A DNA stretch of 22,383 nucleotides from JABMOV01 sp964344305 (GCA_964344305.1 CAYFMT010000024.1:1-22383); one strand, 5' to 3'. Counted from the stretch's first letter, positions 5,061-14,714 are shown. Program-made: numbers and translations. Notes: generated from the sequence alone by a model not told the origin.

Positions 5061-6082
5061 TGTAATTCTTTTTTTAATCGTCGAACAATCGGATCGCCAC
5101 CAAATCTAACAATATCCGTGGCAGGGATATGATAGGTTGAATTGTATTCACCAATGATAGCTTTCGCATCTGCGTCATTCATACTGTGGGTAATAAGATT
5201 CATACCAACAACTTCTGTGGATTTGAACGGTTTCATGACGGATGTATAAAGGTCAAGCATGTATTCCATTCCCGGAATTGGGTAATTTGATACATCATGG
5301 GTCCTGGTTGGTTCATGACACATGATATAGTAGTCCGGCATGGCCCCATGTACAAGACCGAGTGTTACGCCGGAATACAGCATATTGACCAGTGACCCCT
5401 GCCCTTCCACAATGATGAGTTCTGCATCGAGGTTTTGATCAATAACGTATTCAATTTCTCCAGCCATGAAATCACTCACCACTGCGTCGATAGGTACACC
5501 CTGGCCGCTCAGCAGAATCCCTGTCTGACCTGTGCCAATAAACCGGGCATCTATTCCTTCATTATTCAGGAGTTTCACCAATTCCCACGAGGTGGTCATC
5601 TTTCCGCTGTCACAGTCCGATCCAATGGTCAACACCACTGGTACGGTCCTGTCCATCCATGTTTTTTTGGGAAAATTATATGGCGATGGTGGTTTTCTTA
5701 AATCTGTTATCCGAATGCCATTTTCTTTCGCTAGATCCTTATAAAAGGGATCGTCCGAAATGAATTCATGCATCCCGCTGATGACATTCAGGCCATGGTT
5801 TATGGATTTTACGATTTCTCTTTTATACGGCTCACTGATTCGACCTCCCTGGGGAGCATTCCCCAGGACCAATGTATCGGGTTTAAACTGAATGAGTTGA
5901 TCAATGGATTTTACGACTGGAATGTCACCGCCGAAGCCAATGACTTCCTGGGCAGTACTGCCGTGATACCTAGAATCGATCACACCCACCACATCATCCG
6001 GTAGGTATCGTATCAGGGCATTTCCGGTTTTCGCGAAAAGGTAACTGAAAGTCCCTTCGGCCAGGATCGCATACGTTGCCAT
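5057..6082 (-). CDS. DUF1611 family P-loop protein (DgcN-like, possible D-glutamate N-acetyltransferase)
   Basis: A 341-residue DUF1611 protein with an N-terminal Rossmann-like part (L-V-L-G-N-A-P-Q-G-G near residue 75) and a C-terminal P-loop domain with G-S-D-C-D-S-G-K-M-T at 154-163. A relative, DgcN, has been described as acetylating D-glutamate before the epimerase DgcA racemises the product. The adjacent, four-base-overlapping enolase-superfamily gene gives the same DgcN-DgcA order here. That assignment rests on family and context only; older annotation calls this an uncharacterised or putative NAD-dependent protein. It starts at ATG 6082, two bases after the trkH stop. Confidence 0.82.
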   Translation of the reverse strand: MATYAILAEGTFSYLFAKTGNALIRYLPDDVVGVIDSRYHGSTAQEVIGFGGDIPVVKSIDQLIQFKPDTLVLGNAPQGGRISEPYKREIVKSINHGLNVISGMHEFISDDPFYKDLAKENGIRITDLRKPPSPYNFPKKTWMDRTVPVVLTIGSDCDSGKMTTSWELVKLLNNEGIDARFIGTGQTGILLSGQGVPIDAVVSDFMAGEIEYVIDQNLDAELIIVEGQGSLVNMLYSGVTLGLVHGAMPDYYIMCHEPTRTHDVSNYPIPGMEYMLDLYTSVMKPFKSTEVVGMNLITHSMNDADAKAIIGEYNSTYHIPATDIVRFGGDPIVRRLKKELQ

Positions 6083-6084
6083 AT

Positions 6085-7554
6085 TTATTTCCAGAATACC
6101 CGGCTGAAAATGACCATCACTGTAAATAATTCAAGTCGACCAAGGAGCATGCAAAATGACAGAATCCATTTTCCTGCGGCAGGCAGGAGTGCATAATTAT
6201 CTGTGGGACCAAAATCACCAAGTGCCGGACCAATATTTCCCAGGGCGGATGCAGCAGCACCAACGGATGTTTCAATATTGATATTCATGGCGGTCAGTAA
6301 CAGGGTTGTAATGGAAAATATGGCAATGTAAATGAGGAAAAATCCCAGTGTATTTTTAATCACATCCTCACTGATCCACCGGTTCCCAATTCGAATGGGT
6401 ATAATTGCACGTGCATGAAGCAGGCGCCTGGTTTCCATAGCCGCGTACTTCAGGATGAGCATAACACGAACCACCTTCATTCCACCGCCAGTGGATCCAC
6501 CCATTCCACCAACAAACATCAATGCCAGGAGCAGGAACTGGGCAAGATAACCCCACGCTTCATAATCAGCTGAACCATAACCGGTTGTTGTGATAATGGA
6601 AACGGTTTGAAACAGTGAATCTCGAAAATTGGTATGACTCCACTCACCATTACCCGATGCAACCACAACAAAAATAATTAAGGTTACCGTCAGGGCCACA
6701 GCAAGGTAGTGAAGAAATTCCTTATCCCTGATGTAGGATCGAATATCTCCGCTCATGGCCTTGAAATGAAGTGAAAAATTGATCCCTGCAATAAACATGA
6801 AGAGAATAATGATGTAATGAATGACAGAGTTTTCGTAAAAGCCAATGCTGGCATTTTTTGTGGAAAACCCTCCTGTTGGCATGGTGGTGAGCGTATGGCA
6901 GATGGCATCGAACCATTTCATTCCACTGATACCGAGCAGGATAATCTCCGCCAGGGTAAACCCCACATAGACCATCCAAAGAAATTTTGCTGTTTCCCGA
7001 ACCCGGGGTTTAATCTTATCCGCCACAGGTCCCGGAACTTCTGCCTTGAATAATTGAACGCCCCCAACACCTAACAACGGAAGAATAGCGATATAGAAAA
7101 CAATGATTCCCATACCACCTATCCACTGGATAAATGACCGCCAGAACAGTGTTGCATGGGGCAGGCTTTCAATACCATTGGGCAAATGTGGCAGGGTTAT
7201 GGGGTTGCCAATGATGGTGGCGCCTGTGGTGGTGACTCCGGAAATGGATTCAAAAAATGCATCAGTAAAGGTAGGAATCAGGCCGGAGAAATAGAATGGT
7301 AGCGCCCCCGCTACTGCTGTAATGATCCATGCAAATGTCACCACGGCAAAACCATCCCGGTTCGTCAATGTTCGGTATTTTCTAGTCGATAACCAAATGG
7401 GTAAACCGATAATGACTGACAATGCTGCCGATCGTAGGAAGCCATCGAGGTCCGGTTCATTGTACCCTTTAGCAATAGCTGCAGGAATCAGCATGGTAAT
7501 GCCGAGCAATGTGAGGAGTCCAGCAAGGATATTCAGGATGGTACGAACATTCAT
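6085..7554 (-). CDS. trkH: Trk-type potassium transporter, membrane subunit TrkH
   Basis: A 489-residue polytopic inner-membrane K+ channel/transporter subunit. The four selectivity-filter loops typical of the SKT superfamily are all visible: T-T-T-G-A-T (G111), P-T-G-G-F-S-T, T-T-T-G-Y-G, and G-N-I-G-P. The position of each filter Gly is kept, so the pore should be K+-selective. The length matches the family. It starts at ATG two bases after the stop of trkA, its cytoplasmic gating partner, so both subunits are made from one message. Confidence 0.95.
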   Translation of the reverse strand: MNVRTILNILAGLLTLLGITMLIPAAIAKGYNEPDLDGFLRSAALSVIIGLPIWLSTRKYRTLTNRDGFAVVTFAWIITAVAGALPFYFSGLIPTFTDAFFESISGVTTTGATIIGNPITLPHLPNGIESLPHATLFWRSFIQWIGGMGIIVFYIAILPLLGVGGVQLFKAEVPGPVADKIKPRVRETAKFLWMVYVGFTLAEIILLGISGMKWFDAICHTLTTMPTGGFSTKNASIGFYENSVIHYIIILFMFIAGINFSLHFKAMSGDIRSYIRDKEFLHYLAVALTVTLIIFVVVASGNGEWSHTNFRDSLFQTVSIITTTGYGSADYEAWGYLAQFLLLALMFVGGMGGSTGGGMKVVRVMLILKYAAMETRRLLHARAIIPIRIGNRWISEDVIKNTLGFFLIYIAIFSITTLLLTAMNINIETSVGAAASALGNIGPALGDFGPTDNYALLPAAGKWILSFCMLLGRLELFTVMVIFSRVFWK

Positions 7555-7556
7555 GC

Positions 7557-8903
7557 TCAGACCATGAACAGTTTTTTCAGCTTAGGAATTGCACTTTTCT
7601 TTGCGAAAACAAGCACCATATCCTCATCCGTCACCTGTGAGCTTCCCCTGGCCACACTCAGATGACCGTGATGATTGATGACACCTACAATGCTGTCCTC
7701 TGGAAATGCGCAATCAGCAAGAGGTCGTTGTGTCACTTTGCTCCCGGTTTGAGGTTTAAACTCAAGGACTTCCACATCAATTTCATCAAAGGTCATAATT
7801 GCCATTTCATTCTGGTCACTACGGATTTCTCTCATGATGGAATTCACGGTGGACATATTTTTAGAGATTACGGCTCCAATTCCAATTTCCTGAATAATAG
7901 GCATGTATTCAGTGGTTGTGATATGTACGATGGTCTGTGTTACCCCCAGATGGTGAGCCAGCAACCCGGAAAGCAGGTTGGTTTGTTCACTGTTGGTAAC
8001 AGTAATGAAACTATCCACATCCGACACGTTTTCCGATTTCAATAATTCCACATCCGTACCATCACCATAGATCACCATGGTGTCTTCAAGCTCATTGGCG
8101 ATGTACCCTGCCTTGTCCCTGCGATAATCGAGGAGACGGATACTCATTTCGTTCTGGAGTTCCTCTGCAATGGATCGTCCAATTTTACTGGCACCGATAA
8201 TCATGATGCGATTGGAGCGCTTCATCCTTCTCCCCAGCATGTAGAGAAGATTTTCCAGGTCTTTTTGCTGAATCAGGAAATAGGCCGTGTCATCGGTTTG
8301 AAACTCAAATTCTGCCCAGGGAACATGGGTTTCACTATTTCGCAATACACCAATGATTCCAAACTTGAACTCTGAATTCTCTGCACAAATATCACGGACT
8401 TTTTGGCTGTTTATTGGGCATTTTTCCGTGATACGAATACCAATCATAAGCAACCGACCGCCCTCAAACTCCATAACCATGGTGGCATAAGGATGTCGAA
8501 CAAGTCTGACGATTTCCTGGCAGGCGGCTTTTTCAGGGTGGATGACCATATCCACTCCAAATTTTTCCGGTCGGATAATAGATTCTCGTGTGGTGTATTG
8601 TTGATTCCGCAGACGGGCAATAATCTTTTTTGCCCCAAGTATATGTGCCTGTTGAGATGCAATAAGGTTGACTTCATCTACCCGAGTGAGGGCAAGAACA
8701 TAGTCTGTCCCTTCAATATTCGCCTGCTTCAGGATTTTAGGACTGGCGCCATTACCCTTCACCACGATGACATCCAGATGTTCAGCAGCCCGACGACATT
8801 TATCCGGATCCACATCAATGACCGTGATGTCATGGTCCTCAATACTCAACGCTTTTGCTACATGAAACCCAACCTCACCGGCTCCAATAATTACAATTCT
8901 CAT
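7557..8903 (-). CDS. trkA: Trk system potassium uptake protein TrkA
   Basis: A 448-residue cytoplasmic regulator of TrkH with two tandem RCK units, each an N-terminal Rossmann domain and a C-terminal RCK_C domain. The first nucleotide-binding motif is G-A-G-E-V-G at residues 7-12, with the acidic end of the second strand at V-I-D-V-D. The second repeat starts at I-I-G-A-S-K-I-G, where the pattern is less canonical. The family binds NAD(H) or ATP/ADP to gate TrkH. A 60-base gap without terminator separates it from murA upstream, so co-transcription is likely. Confidence 0.95.
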   Translation of the reverse strand: MRIVIIGAGEVGFHVAKALSIEDHDITVIDVDPDKCRRAAEHLDVIVVKGNGASPKILKQANIEGTDYVLALTRVDEVNLIASQQAHILGAKKIIARLRNQQYTTRESIIRPEKFGVDMVIHPEKAACQEIVRLVRHPYATMVMEFEGGRLLMIGIRITEKCPINSQKVRDICAENSEFKFGIIGVLRNSETHVPWAEFEFQTDDTAYFLIQQKDLENLLYMLGRRMKRSNRIMIIGASKIGRSIAEELQNEMSIRLLDYRRDKAGYIANELEDTMVIYGDGTDVELLKSENVSDVDSFITVTNSEQTNLLSGLLAHHLGVTQTIVHITTTEYMPIIQEIGIGAVISKNMSTVNSIMREIRSDQNEMAIMTFDEIDVEVLEFKPQTGSKVTQRPLADCAFPEDSIVGVINHHGHLSVARGSSQVTDEDMVLVFAKKSAIPKLKKLFMV

Positions 8904-8963
8904 GGATCAATCCGTTTCTTTGATGAACACATTTTCAAACTTACGCCAAATCCTAAATCAATT

Positions 8964-10220
8964 CTACTCTGATTCACGCCACATATCGGCACCGAGGGAT
9001 CGGAATTTCTCTTCAATGTTTTCATAACCACGATCAATGTGATACACGCGGCTGATCTCGCTGTGTCCCTCTGCAATGAGAGCTCCAATGATGAGAGACG
9101 CACTGGCTCGAATATCCGTGGACATGACCGGTGCACCCTTTAATTGATTTACACCTCTGACAAACGCCACATTATTCTCAACGTCAATTCTCGCACCAAG
9201 TCTAATTAATTCCGGTACATGGGAAAAACGGTCATGATAGACAGTATCTGTTACAACAGAGGATCCCTTGGCTGTGGTCATCAAGGCAATCCATTGTGCC
9301 TGTAAGTCTGTTGGAAAACCAGGAAAAACGGCTGTTGTCATATCCACAGGAGAAATGGTCCCGGATCTGGTTACGGTAATGGAATGATCTGTGTCAGATA
9401 TTGATGCTCCGCATTCCTTCAGTTTTTCCGTAACAGACTCCAGATGATCCCTGCGAACACCTTCAACTGTCACTTCACCTAGGGCAGCACCGGCTATGAG
9501 GAATGTCCCTGCCTCAATCCGATCTGGAATCACATCAATTTCAACTGCTCTTAATTGCTCAACCGGAACGCCCTGTATGGTGATCTCAGTGGTACCAATG
9601 CCGCTAATATCAGCCCCCATTTCCTTCAGGAATTCACACAACTGCACGATTTCTGGTTCTCTGGCAGCATTTTGAATGACTGTCTTGCCATCTGCTGCTA
9701 CCGCTGCCATGACAATATTCCCGGTGGCACCTACACTGGGGTAATCGAATCGAATGGTTGTGCCCTTTAACGGGTTTCCCCTTGCGACGATGTATCCGCC
9801 TTCCAGCTCAATTTCGGCTCCTAGTTTTTTTAGTCCCTTTATATGAAAATCGACAGGCCGAGGTCCCCAGGCACATCCTCCCGGCATAGATACTTTTGCT
9901 TCTCCACATCGACTTACCAGTGGACCCAGTACATAAAAAGAAGCACGCATGGTTTTCACAAGATCGTAGGGAGCAACTGGATTGATCTTGCCTGATGCAT
10001 CGATGGTCAAGTTTCCATTTTCATACCTTGTTTTCGCACCAATGATCTCCAGGAGCTTCATCATGGTACGAGTGTCTCGAAGATTGGGGACACGGTTTAC
10101 CCGGGTGACACCGTTTGCCAGGAGGGCTGCTGCCATGATGGGAAGAACGGCATTTTTCGCACCGCTAATTTGAACGCGTCCATTGAGCGGTTTGCCGCCA
10201 TTTATTACAATTTTATCCAT
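8964..10220 (-). CDS. murA: UDP-N-acetylglucosamine 1-carboxyvinyltransferase MurA
   Basis: A 418-residue EPSP-synthase-family enzyme that transfers enolpyruvate from PEP to UDP-GlcNAc, the first committed step of peptidoglycan synthesis. The N-terminal K-x-x-G-x-x-P-L-x-G pattern, the N-A-V-L-P-I motif and the catalytic Cys loop P-G-G-C-A-W-G-P-R-P are visible. The Cys that fosfomycin alkylates is present; Trp follows where Ile is usual. It overlaps recN by eight bases at its 5' end. Presence of murA shows a walled, peptidoglycan-making organism. Confidence 0.96.
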   Translation of the reverse strand: MDKIVINGGKPLNGRVQISGAKNAVLPIMAAALLANGVTRVNRVPNLRDTRTMMKLLEIIGAKTRYENGNLTIDASGKINPVAPYDLVKTMRASFYVLGPLVSRCGEAKVSMPGGCAWGPRPVDFHIKGLKKLGAEIELEGGYIVARGNPLKGTTIRFDYPSVGATGNIVMAAVAADGKTVIQNAAREPEIVQLCEFLKEMGADISGIGTTEITIQGVPVEQLRAVEIDVIPDRIEAGTFLIAGAALGEVTVEGVRRDHLESVTEKLKECGASISDTDHSITVTRSGTISPVDMTTAVFPGFPTDLQAQWIALMTTAKGSSVVTDTVYHDRFSHVPELIRLGARIDVENNVAFVRGVNQLKGAPVMSTDIRASASLIIGALIAEGHSEISRVYHIDRGYENIEEKFRSLGADMWRESE

Positions 10221-11808
10221 GATCGATATTTCCAGTTAAAGATTTTAGCACAACCGTCCTTTTACCACCTGATAAATAGTCCGTTTTTACGATGGGTGAT
10301 TGTTGTTCCTGATCCTTCGTTATGTGCAAATGATGGTCAGAGTCGACTGCAATCTGAGGTAAATGTGTAATGCAGAAAACCTGTCTGTTTTTTGATATGG
10401 ATTTCAGGTTTTCTGCAACTCGTGTCGCTGTGTAGCCAGAAATCCCTGAGTCAATTTCATCAAACACAAGACAATCAACAGGATCGCTTTCGTTAAACAC
10501 CGTCTTTAGTGCAAGCATAATGCGGGATACTTCTCCACCCGATGCTATTTTCGCCAGCGGTTTCGGTGGAATCCCTGGATTGGCACTTAAATAAAATTCA
10601 ACCATATCATATCCAGCTTCAAATGACTGTACAGAGTGATTCTTAAAAAGTACAAATCCCTGTGTGTCGGCTTTCTGGTCAATGCGAATTTCAAAGACGG
10701 CGCCAGGCATGTTCAATCTTTCCATCTCTATTGCCATGGTTTTTTCCAGGGATGGAATGGTTTCCACCCGCTTTTTATGCAGTGCATCCGCAACAGTTTG
10801 AAAGGCTTCCTCAAGCTCACTTATCCGGGCTTCAGTTTCGCGAATCTCCCTGGATAGAAGCTCTACGGATTCTTCACGAGATTCCAGTTCGGTCTTCTTT
10901 TCATGGACAGCTGAAAGAGACCCTCCATATTTTCGTTTCAGGGATTCCAGGAGAGTGATCCTGTCTTCCAAATGAGCCAATCGATGAGGATCATGATCCA
11001 GTGATTCAACATATTGAACCATACCATTTGCTGATTCCTGGAGAGACAGGATGGTGGATTCAAGTTCTTTTAAATAAGGTGAAAATGTTTCATCCAGTGA
11101 CGCCAGTTTTTCCATGGTTTTCCGCATATCAACCAGGTGAGTAACGATGCTCGGATCCCCTTCGATCAACCGGTCATTGAGGGATTGAACATTTTGTGTT
11201 ATATCGTCAAAATGCCTGAGGGATCTTGCTTCTTTTTCCAGGTGGATATCCTCATCCGATTGAATGTTTGCGGCTCGGATTTCACCCAATTGAAACACCT
11301 GCAGTTCCTGCTGCTGTAGTGCTTTATTATTTCTCTTTTTTAGCTCTGAAAGTTTTTTCCTGTTCCTTCGGATAGATTCAAACATATCCTGAGCCTTTTG
11401 AACCATATCTGCACAACCAGCAAACCGATCAAGATAACGGATATGCGTGGATGTGTCCAGGATATACTGTTGATCATGTTGACCGTGAAAATCAATCCAT
11501 CTCCTTGCTTTCTCTCTGAAATCCGGTTCCGAGATGGGTTCATCATTTATATAGGATTTTGTTCGTCCTGAAGGAAAAATGATTCTGCGGATTTCTTTGT
11601 CATCCACAGTGATTTCAATTACCGATCGATCTGCACCACTTTTAACATGGTTTGATGTGGCCTTTCCCCCAATCCCGATTTGCAAGGACTCCATGATGAT
11701 GGATTTTCCTGCACCAGTCTCTCCTGTGATCACGGTGAGTCCATCCCTGAGATCGATGTCCAGTTCAGTGATAATGGCAAAATTCTTTATGCGTAATCTT
11801 TTAATCAA
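10213..11808 (-). CDS. recN: DNA repair protein RecN
   Basis: A 531-residue SMC-like ATPase for double-strand break repair. Walker A is G-E-T-G-A-G-K-S near the N-terminus, a long charged coiled-coil centre follows, then the ABC signature S-G-G-E-V-S-R and Walker B L-V-F-D-E-I-D-S-G near the C-terminus. The open frame extends to 11877, but that part lies inside the vanZ-like gene. The best start is TTG at 11808, with AGGA nine bases upstream, giving M-I-K-R-L-R-I-K-N-F, the usual RecN opening. It then overlaps vanZ by eight bases and murA by eight bases. Confidence 0.93.
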   Translation of the reverse strand: MIKRLRIKNFAIITELDIDLRDGLTVITGETGAGKSIIMESLQIGIGGKATSNHVKSGADRSVIEITVDDKEIRRIIFPSGRTKSYINDEPISEPDFREKARRWIDFHGQHDQQYILDTSTHIRYLDRFAGCADMVQKAQDMFESIRRNRKKLSELKKRNNKALQQQELQVFQLGEIRAANIQSDEDIHLEKEARSLRHFDDITQNVQSLNDRLIEGDPSIVTHLVDMRKTMEKLASLDETFSPYLKELESTILSLQESANGMVQYVESLDHDPHRLAHLEDRITLLESLKRKYGGSLSAVHEKKTELESREESVELLSREIRETEARISELEEAFQTVADALHKKRVETIPSLEKTMAIEMERLNMPGAVFEIRIDQKADTQGFVLFKNHSVQSFEAGYDMVEFYLSANPGIPPKPLAKIASGGEVSRIMLALKTVFNESDPVDCLVFDEIDSGISGYTATRVAENLKSISKNRQVFCITHLPQIAVDSDHHLHITKDQEQQSPIVKTDYLSGGKRTVVLKSLTGNIDHG

Positions 11809-12151
11809 TAGATCGTTTCCTAAAAGAATACAGGTAAATCCCAAGTATCCCGCCTGCAATATCGGCCAACCAATCATAGAGGCTGGTCATTCTACCTGGA
11901 ATCATAAACTGCCACAGTTCATCAAAAGCTCCAAACATGATTATAAACAGGATAAAAATTTTAACGGATGTCTTTGTTGGTCCGAAAGCCTGGTGAATTA
12001 GCCATCCTAGAATACCATACTCAATCATGTGAATAATTTTATCAAATGAGAATAATTTGGATTCGGGAAATGAATCTGCCGGAATAGATGATATGGCTAT
12101 AATCAACAGGAGATATATCCCTGTTAGAATTCGCAGCGTTTTAGGATTCAT
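11801..12151 (-). CDS. VanZ-like family membrane protein
   Basis: A 116-residue protein with about four hydrophobic helices and the VanZ-like pattern: D-K-I-I-H-M-I-E-Y-G between helices one and two, F-D-E-L-W-Q-F in the third quarter, and S-L-Y-D-W-L-A-D near the last helix. Small VanZ-like proteins are widespread and mostly of unknown role; the teicoplanin-resistance link applies to one member only and no glycopeptide resistance genes are present. It is embedded between the NAD(P)HX repair gene (11-base overlap) and recN (8-base overlap). Confidence 0.85.
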   Translation of the reverse strand: MNPKTLRILTGIYLLLIIAISSIPADSFPESKLFSFDKIIHMIEYGILGWLIHQAFGPTKTSVKIFILFIIMFGAFDELWQFMIPGRMTSLYDWLADIAGGILGIYLYSFRKRSID

Positions 12152-13667
12152 ATTGTGATATTACTTCCGGTAATCGTTCAATAAGATCTGAAGCAATCAT
12201 GCCCCTGAATCCTTTTTCCTTCACGAGGACATCAGCACATTTTCCATGGAGATATGCGCCAGTATACGCTGCGACCGGCGCAGATATTCCCTGTCCCAAC
12301 AAACTCACCATAATTCCCGACAGCACATCCCCTGTTCCACCACTTGCCAGTCCCTGATTTCCCGTACTGTTCAATACAACCTGATTATCAAAGATTGTCA
12401 TTGATGGGGCGTTTTTAAGATGGAGTACACCTTGAAATGTTTCCATGAATGCAGGTATTATATCATGAATGTTACTTTTGATTTCGTCAGTTGGTTTTGA
12501 GATCAAGCGGGAAAATTCACCAAAATGTGGTGTGAGAATGCAGGAATCATGCATATCGGTGTTGGATAGATTCTTTTGGAAGAGTTGCAGGGCATCTGCA
12601 TCAACCACAAGGGGTTTCTGCATATTTTGCAATACAGATTCAATACTGGACAGCGTTTCATCATGCAAACCAATTCCGGGTCCCACCAAGGCTGCATCAC
12701 ACCATTCAATGGCTTCCTGAATTGCCCTTATCGAAGATGTCGTAAAATGACCTGTGCCATCATCTGGACAGGGAACGGTTAATCCTTCTATGACCAGACT
12801 TTCCACGGTAGCGTTCAATGATTCTGGAATACAGAGTTTCACCAGCCCGCTTCCGGACCTTATGGCTGCTTTTGCTGATAATATGGCTGCACCGGTCATC
12901 CCCCTGGAACCAGCAATAATGAGGGTACGACCCATGGAATATTTGTAGGCTGTTTTTGGAGGAGATTCCAGATATGCTTTTACATTACTGTCCTCAAGAA
13001 TGGAATACTTGTATCCCGGTAATTCATTATACAAATCAGGGAACCCAATATCTGCCGGAATTATTTCACCGGCATGTGATTTTCCCGGTTCCATGTGTAA
13101 ACCAACCTTTGAATAACCCATGGTGATTGTTTTCATCGCAGTCAGAGAATTAGTTGAAACCTGACCAGTATCGCAGTCTACCCCCGTCGGAATATCAGCG
13201 GCAAAAACAGGTTTGCTTGATTCATTTATCCACTGGGTCCACAACGAATACGGTTCACGGAGTTCTCCTGAAAAACCGGTCCCAAGAATGGCATCTACAA
13301 TAACGGAGACGGTGATAGAATCAGGTGGAAGTCCACCGTAGTCGATTGGAATTCCTGCCTCAACGCATCCTGAATGAAAATGTGCCGAATCCCCCAGGAT
13401 TTTGTTTTTATGTGGAATTGAATAAATCTTAACCGGTATACCCCAATTATGAAGGAAAATCGCAGCGGCAAAACCATCACCGCCATTGTTTCCCTTCCCA
13501 CAGACAATACAGACCGGGTCCACAAAACTGTGCTCAATAAAGGATGATTTTACTTCCTCAGCAACGGCTTTCCCGGCATTCTCCATAAGAAAGATTCCAG
13601 GTACACCATCCCGTTCCATAGCCAGAGAATCCATTTCCCTGGATTGTTCCCGTGTTAAAACATTCAT
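12141..13667 (-). CDS. nnr: Bifunctional NAD(P)HX epimerase / ADP-dependent dehydratase
   Basis: A 508-residue fusion that repairs hydrated NADH and NADPH. The N-terminal YjeF_N half (about 1-210) epimerises NAD(P)HX and shows G-K-G-N-N-G-G-D-G. The C-terminal carbohydrate-kinase-like half dehydrates the S form with ADP and shows L-T-P-H-F-G-E-F and G-G-T-G-D-V-L-S-G, with the catalytic Asp in the latter. Both halves look intact. The ATG at 13667 overlaps the acpS stop (ATGA), and the acpS-nnr order is common in bacteria. Confidence 0.95.
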   Translation of the reverse strand: MNVLTREQSREMDSLAMERDGVPGIFLMENAGKAVAEEVKSSFIEHSFVDPVCIVCGKGNNGGDGFAAAIFLHNWGIPVKIYSIPHKNKILGDSAHFHSGCVEAGIPIDYGGLPPDSITVSVIVDAILGTGFSGELREPYSLWTQWINESSKPVFAADIPTGVDCDTGQVSTNSLTAMKTITMGYSKVGLHMEPGKSHAGEIIPADIGFPDLYNELPGYKYSILEDSNVKAYLESPPKTAYKYSMGRTLIIAGSRGMTGAAILSAKAAIRSGSGLVKLCIPESLNATVESLVIEGLTVPCPDDGTGHFTTSSIRAIQEAIEWCDAALVGPGIGLHDETLSSIESVLQNMQKPLVVDADALQLFQKNLSNTDMHDSCILTPHFGEFSRLISKPTDEIKSNIHDIIPAFMETFQGVLHLKNAPSMTIFDNQVVLNSTGNQGLASGGTGDVLSGIMVSLLGQGISAPVAAYTGAYLHGKCADVLVKEKGFRGMIASDLIERLPEVISQYES

Positions 13668-14038
13668 TGTTCCTGTGTAAAAATAGCATAGGCGATGGCA
13701 TATTCGCCATCATGAGATATGGAAACACGACAAGAAAATTTCCATGGTAGATTTGTATGAATGGTTACACCCGGGGCTCCACTTTCACTGGATAAAATCT
13801 CAATATCTCGTAAACTTATGTTTTCCATGGCATTGGAACTCATGAGACACTTTTTTACTGCTTCTTTTGCTGCAAAACGGCCCGCAAAATGAATGGCAGG
13901 ATTAGATTTCGACTCACAATAGGTTATTTCGGGATCTGTATAGGTTTTCCGGAGGAATCGATCTCCGTGTTTAGAACTCAGTATGTCGCGTATACGTGAT
14001 ATCCGGGTAATATCAACACCCGGAAATACTTCACTCAC
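13664..14038 (-). CDS. acpS: Holo-[acyl-carrier-protein] synthase
   Basis: A 124-residue phosphopantetheinyl transferase that activates ACP by moving 4'-phosphopantetheine from CoA. The family motifs G-V-D-I near the N-terminus and F-A-A-K-E-A-V-K-K near residue 55 supply the Mg-binding Asp and Glu. The start is GTG at 14038, inside the last codons of the HAD gene (8-base overlap); no better start is available in this frame. The stop overlaps nnr. Confidence 0.93.
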   Translation of the reverse strand: MSEVFPGVDITRISRIRDILSSKHGDRFLRKTYTDPEITYCESKSNPAIHFAGRFAAKEAVKKCLMSSNAMENISLRDIEILSSESGAPGVTIHTNLPWKFSCRVSISHDGEYAIAYAIFTQEQ

Positions 14039-14714
14039 TATTTAACTCACTCACAATCTTCACAAGTTCGAATACATCAGTGATATCCCAGTCGGCACCA
14101 GAATTTTTTGTCCCAAAAGTGTCGCCATACCTTGCAAATACAGTTCTAATTCCCACTGTTTTTGCACCAACTACATCCCGTTCCGGCCAATCACCGATCA
14201 TGATGGCTTCATGGGGTTCTATACCGAGTTTATCCAATGCCATTTGGAATGGGACAGGCGACGGTTTATGGGCACCGGTATCATCATGTGTCAATACTAT
14301 GTCAAACATGTGGTGCAGATTGAGGAGGTAGATTCTCATCCATGCCTCCTGGCTTGGTGCATCCGATACAACGGCAATACGTATACCCATTTTCAGGAGT
14401 TCAACAAGGGTTCTTTTCACATTTGGATATACTTGAAGATTGGCTTCCCTTGCACGCCGATATGATACGATACCGGCAGCCAGGAGTTTATTGTCAACAT
14501 GTCCAAGGGTTTCCTCGAGGTATTCATTAAAAATACGCTGGTTTTCCCAGCCCCTTTCTTCATACAGTGAAAATATCCGTTTGTAGGCTTCGGTCTCATT
14601 GACATCCAACCCTGCTTCAACCATGGCAGAGATGGCAGCTGCAACAGCGGATTGCTTCATTTTAACAAAATCAAGCAACGTGTTGTCCATATCAAAAATA
14701 ACTGATTTGATCAT
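14031..14714 (-). CDS. HAD-superfamily hydrolase
   Basis: A 227-residue HAD subfamily IA phosphatase. Motif I is F-D-M-D-N-T with both Asp residues, motif II is V-V-S-D-A-P-S, the motif III Lys is in H-K-P-S-P, and motif IV is G-D-W-P-E-R-D. The helical cap lies between motifs I and II (about residues 18-90). Substrate cannot be told from the sequence. I start at ATG 14714; TTG 14720 lies within the T tract of the preceding terminator. No Shine-Dalgarno sequence is present, because the hairpin fills the region just upstream. First gene of the long downstream block. Confidence 0.85.
   Translation of the reverse strand: MIKSVIFDMDNTLLDFVKMKQSAVAAAISAMVEAGLDVNETEAYKRIFSLYEERGWENQRIFNEYLEETLGHVDNKLLAAGIVSYRRAREANLQVYPNVKRTLVELLKMGIRIAVVSDAPSQEAWMRIYLLNLHHMFDIVLTHDDTGAHKPSPVPFQMALDKLGIEPHEAIMIGDWPERDVVGAKTVGIRTVFARYGDTFGTKNSGADWDITDVFELVKIVSELNSE

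Noticed and set aside
11809..11877. RecN start at 11877
   Set aside because: Those 23 codons lie within the vanZ-like gene and do not resemble RecN. TTG 11808 has a ribosome-binding site and gives the usual N-terminus.
11801..12151. Glycopeptide resistance determinant
   Set aside because: Only a generic VanZ-like membrane protein is present, with no van ligase, dehydrogenase or regulator; the family is common in non-resistant bacteria.
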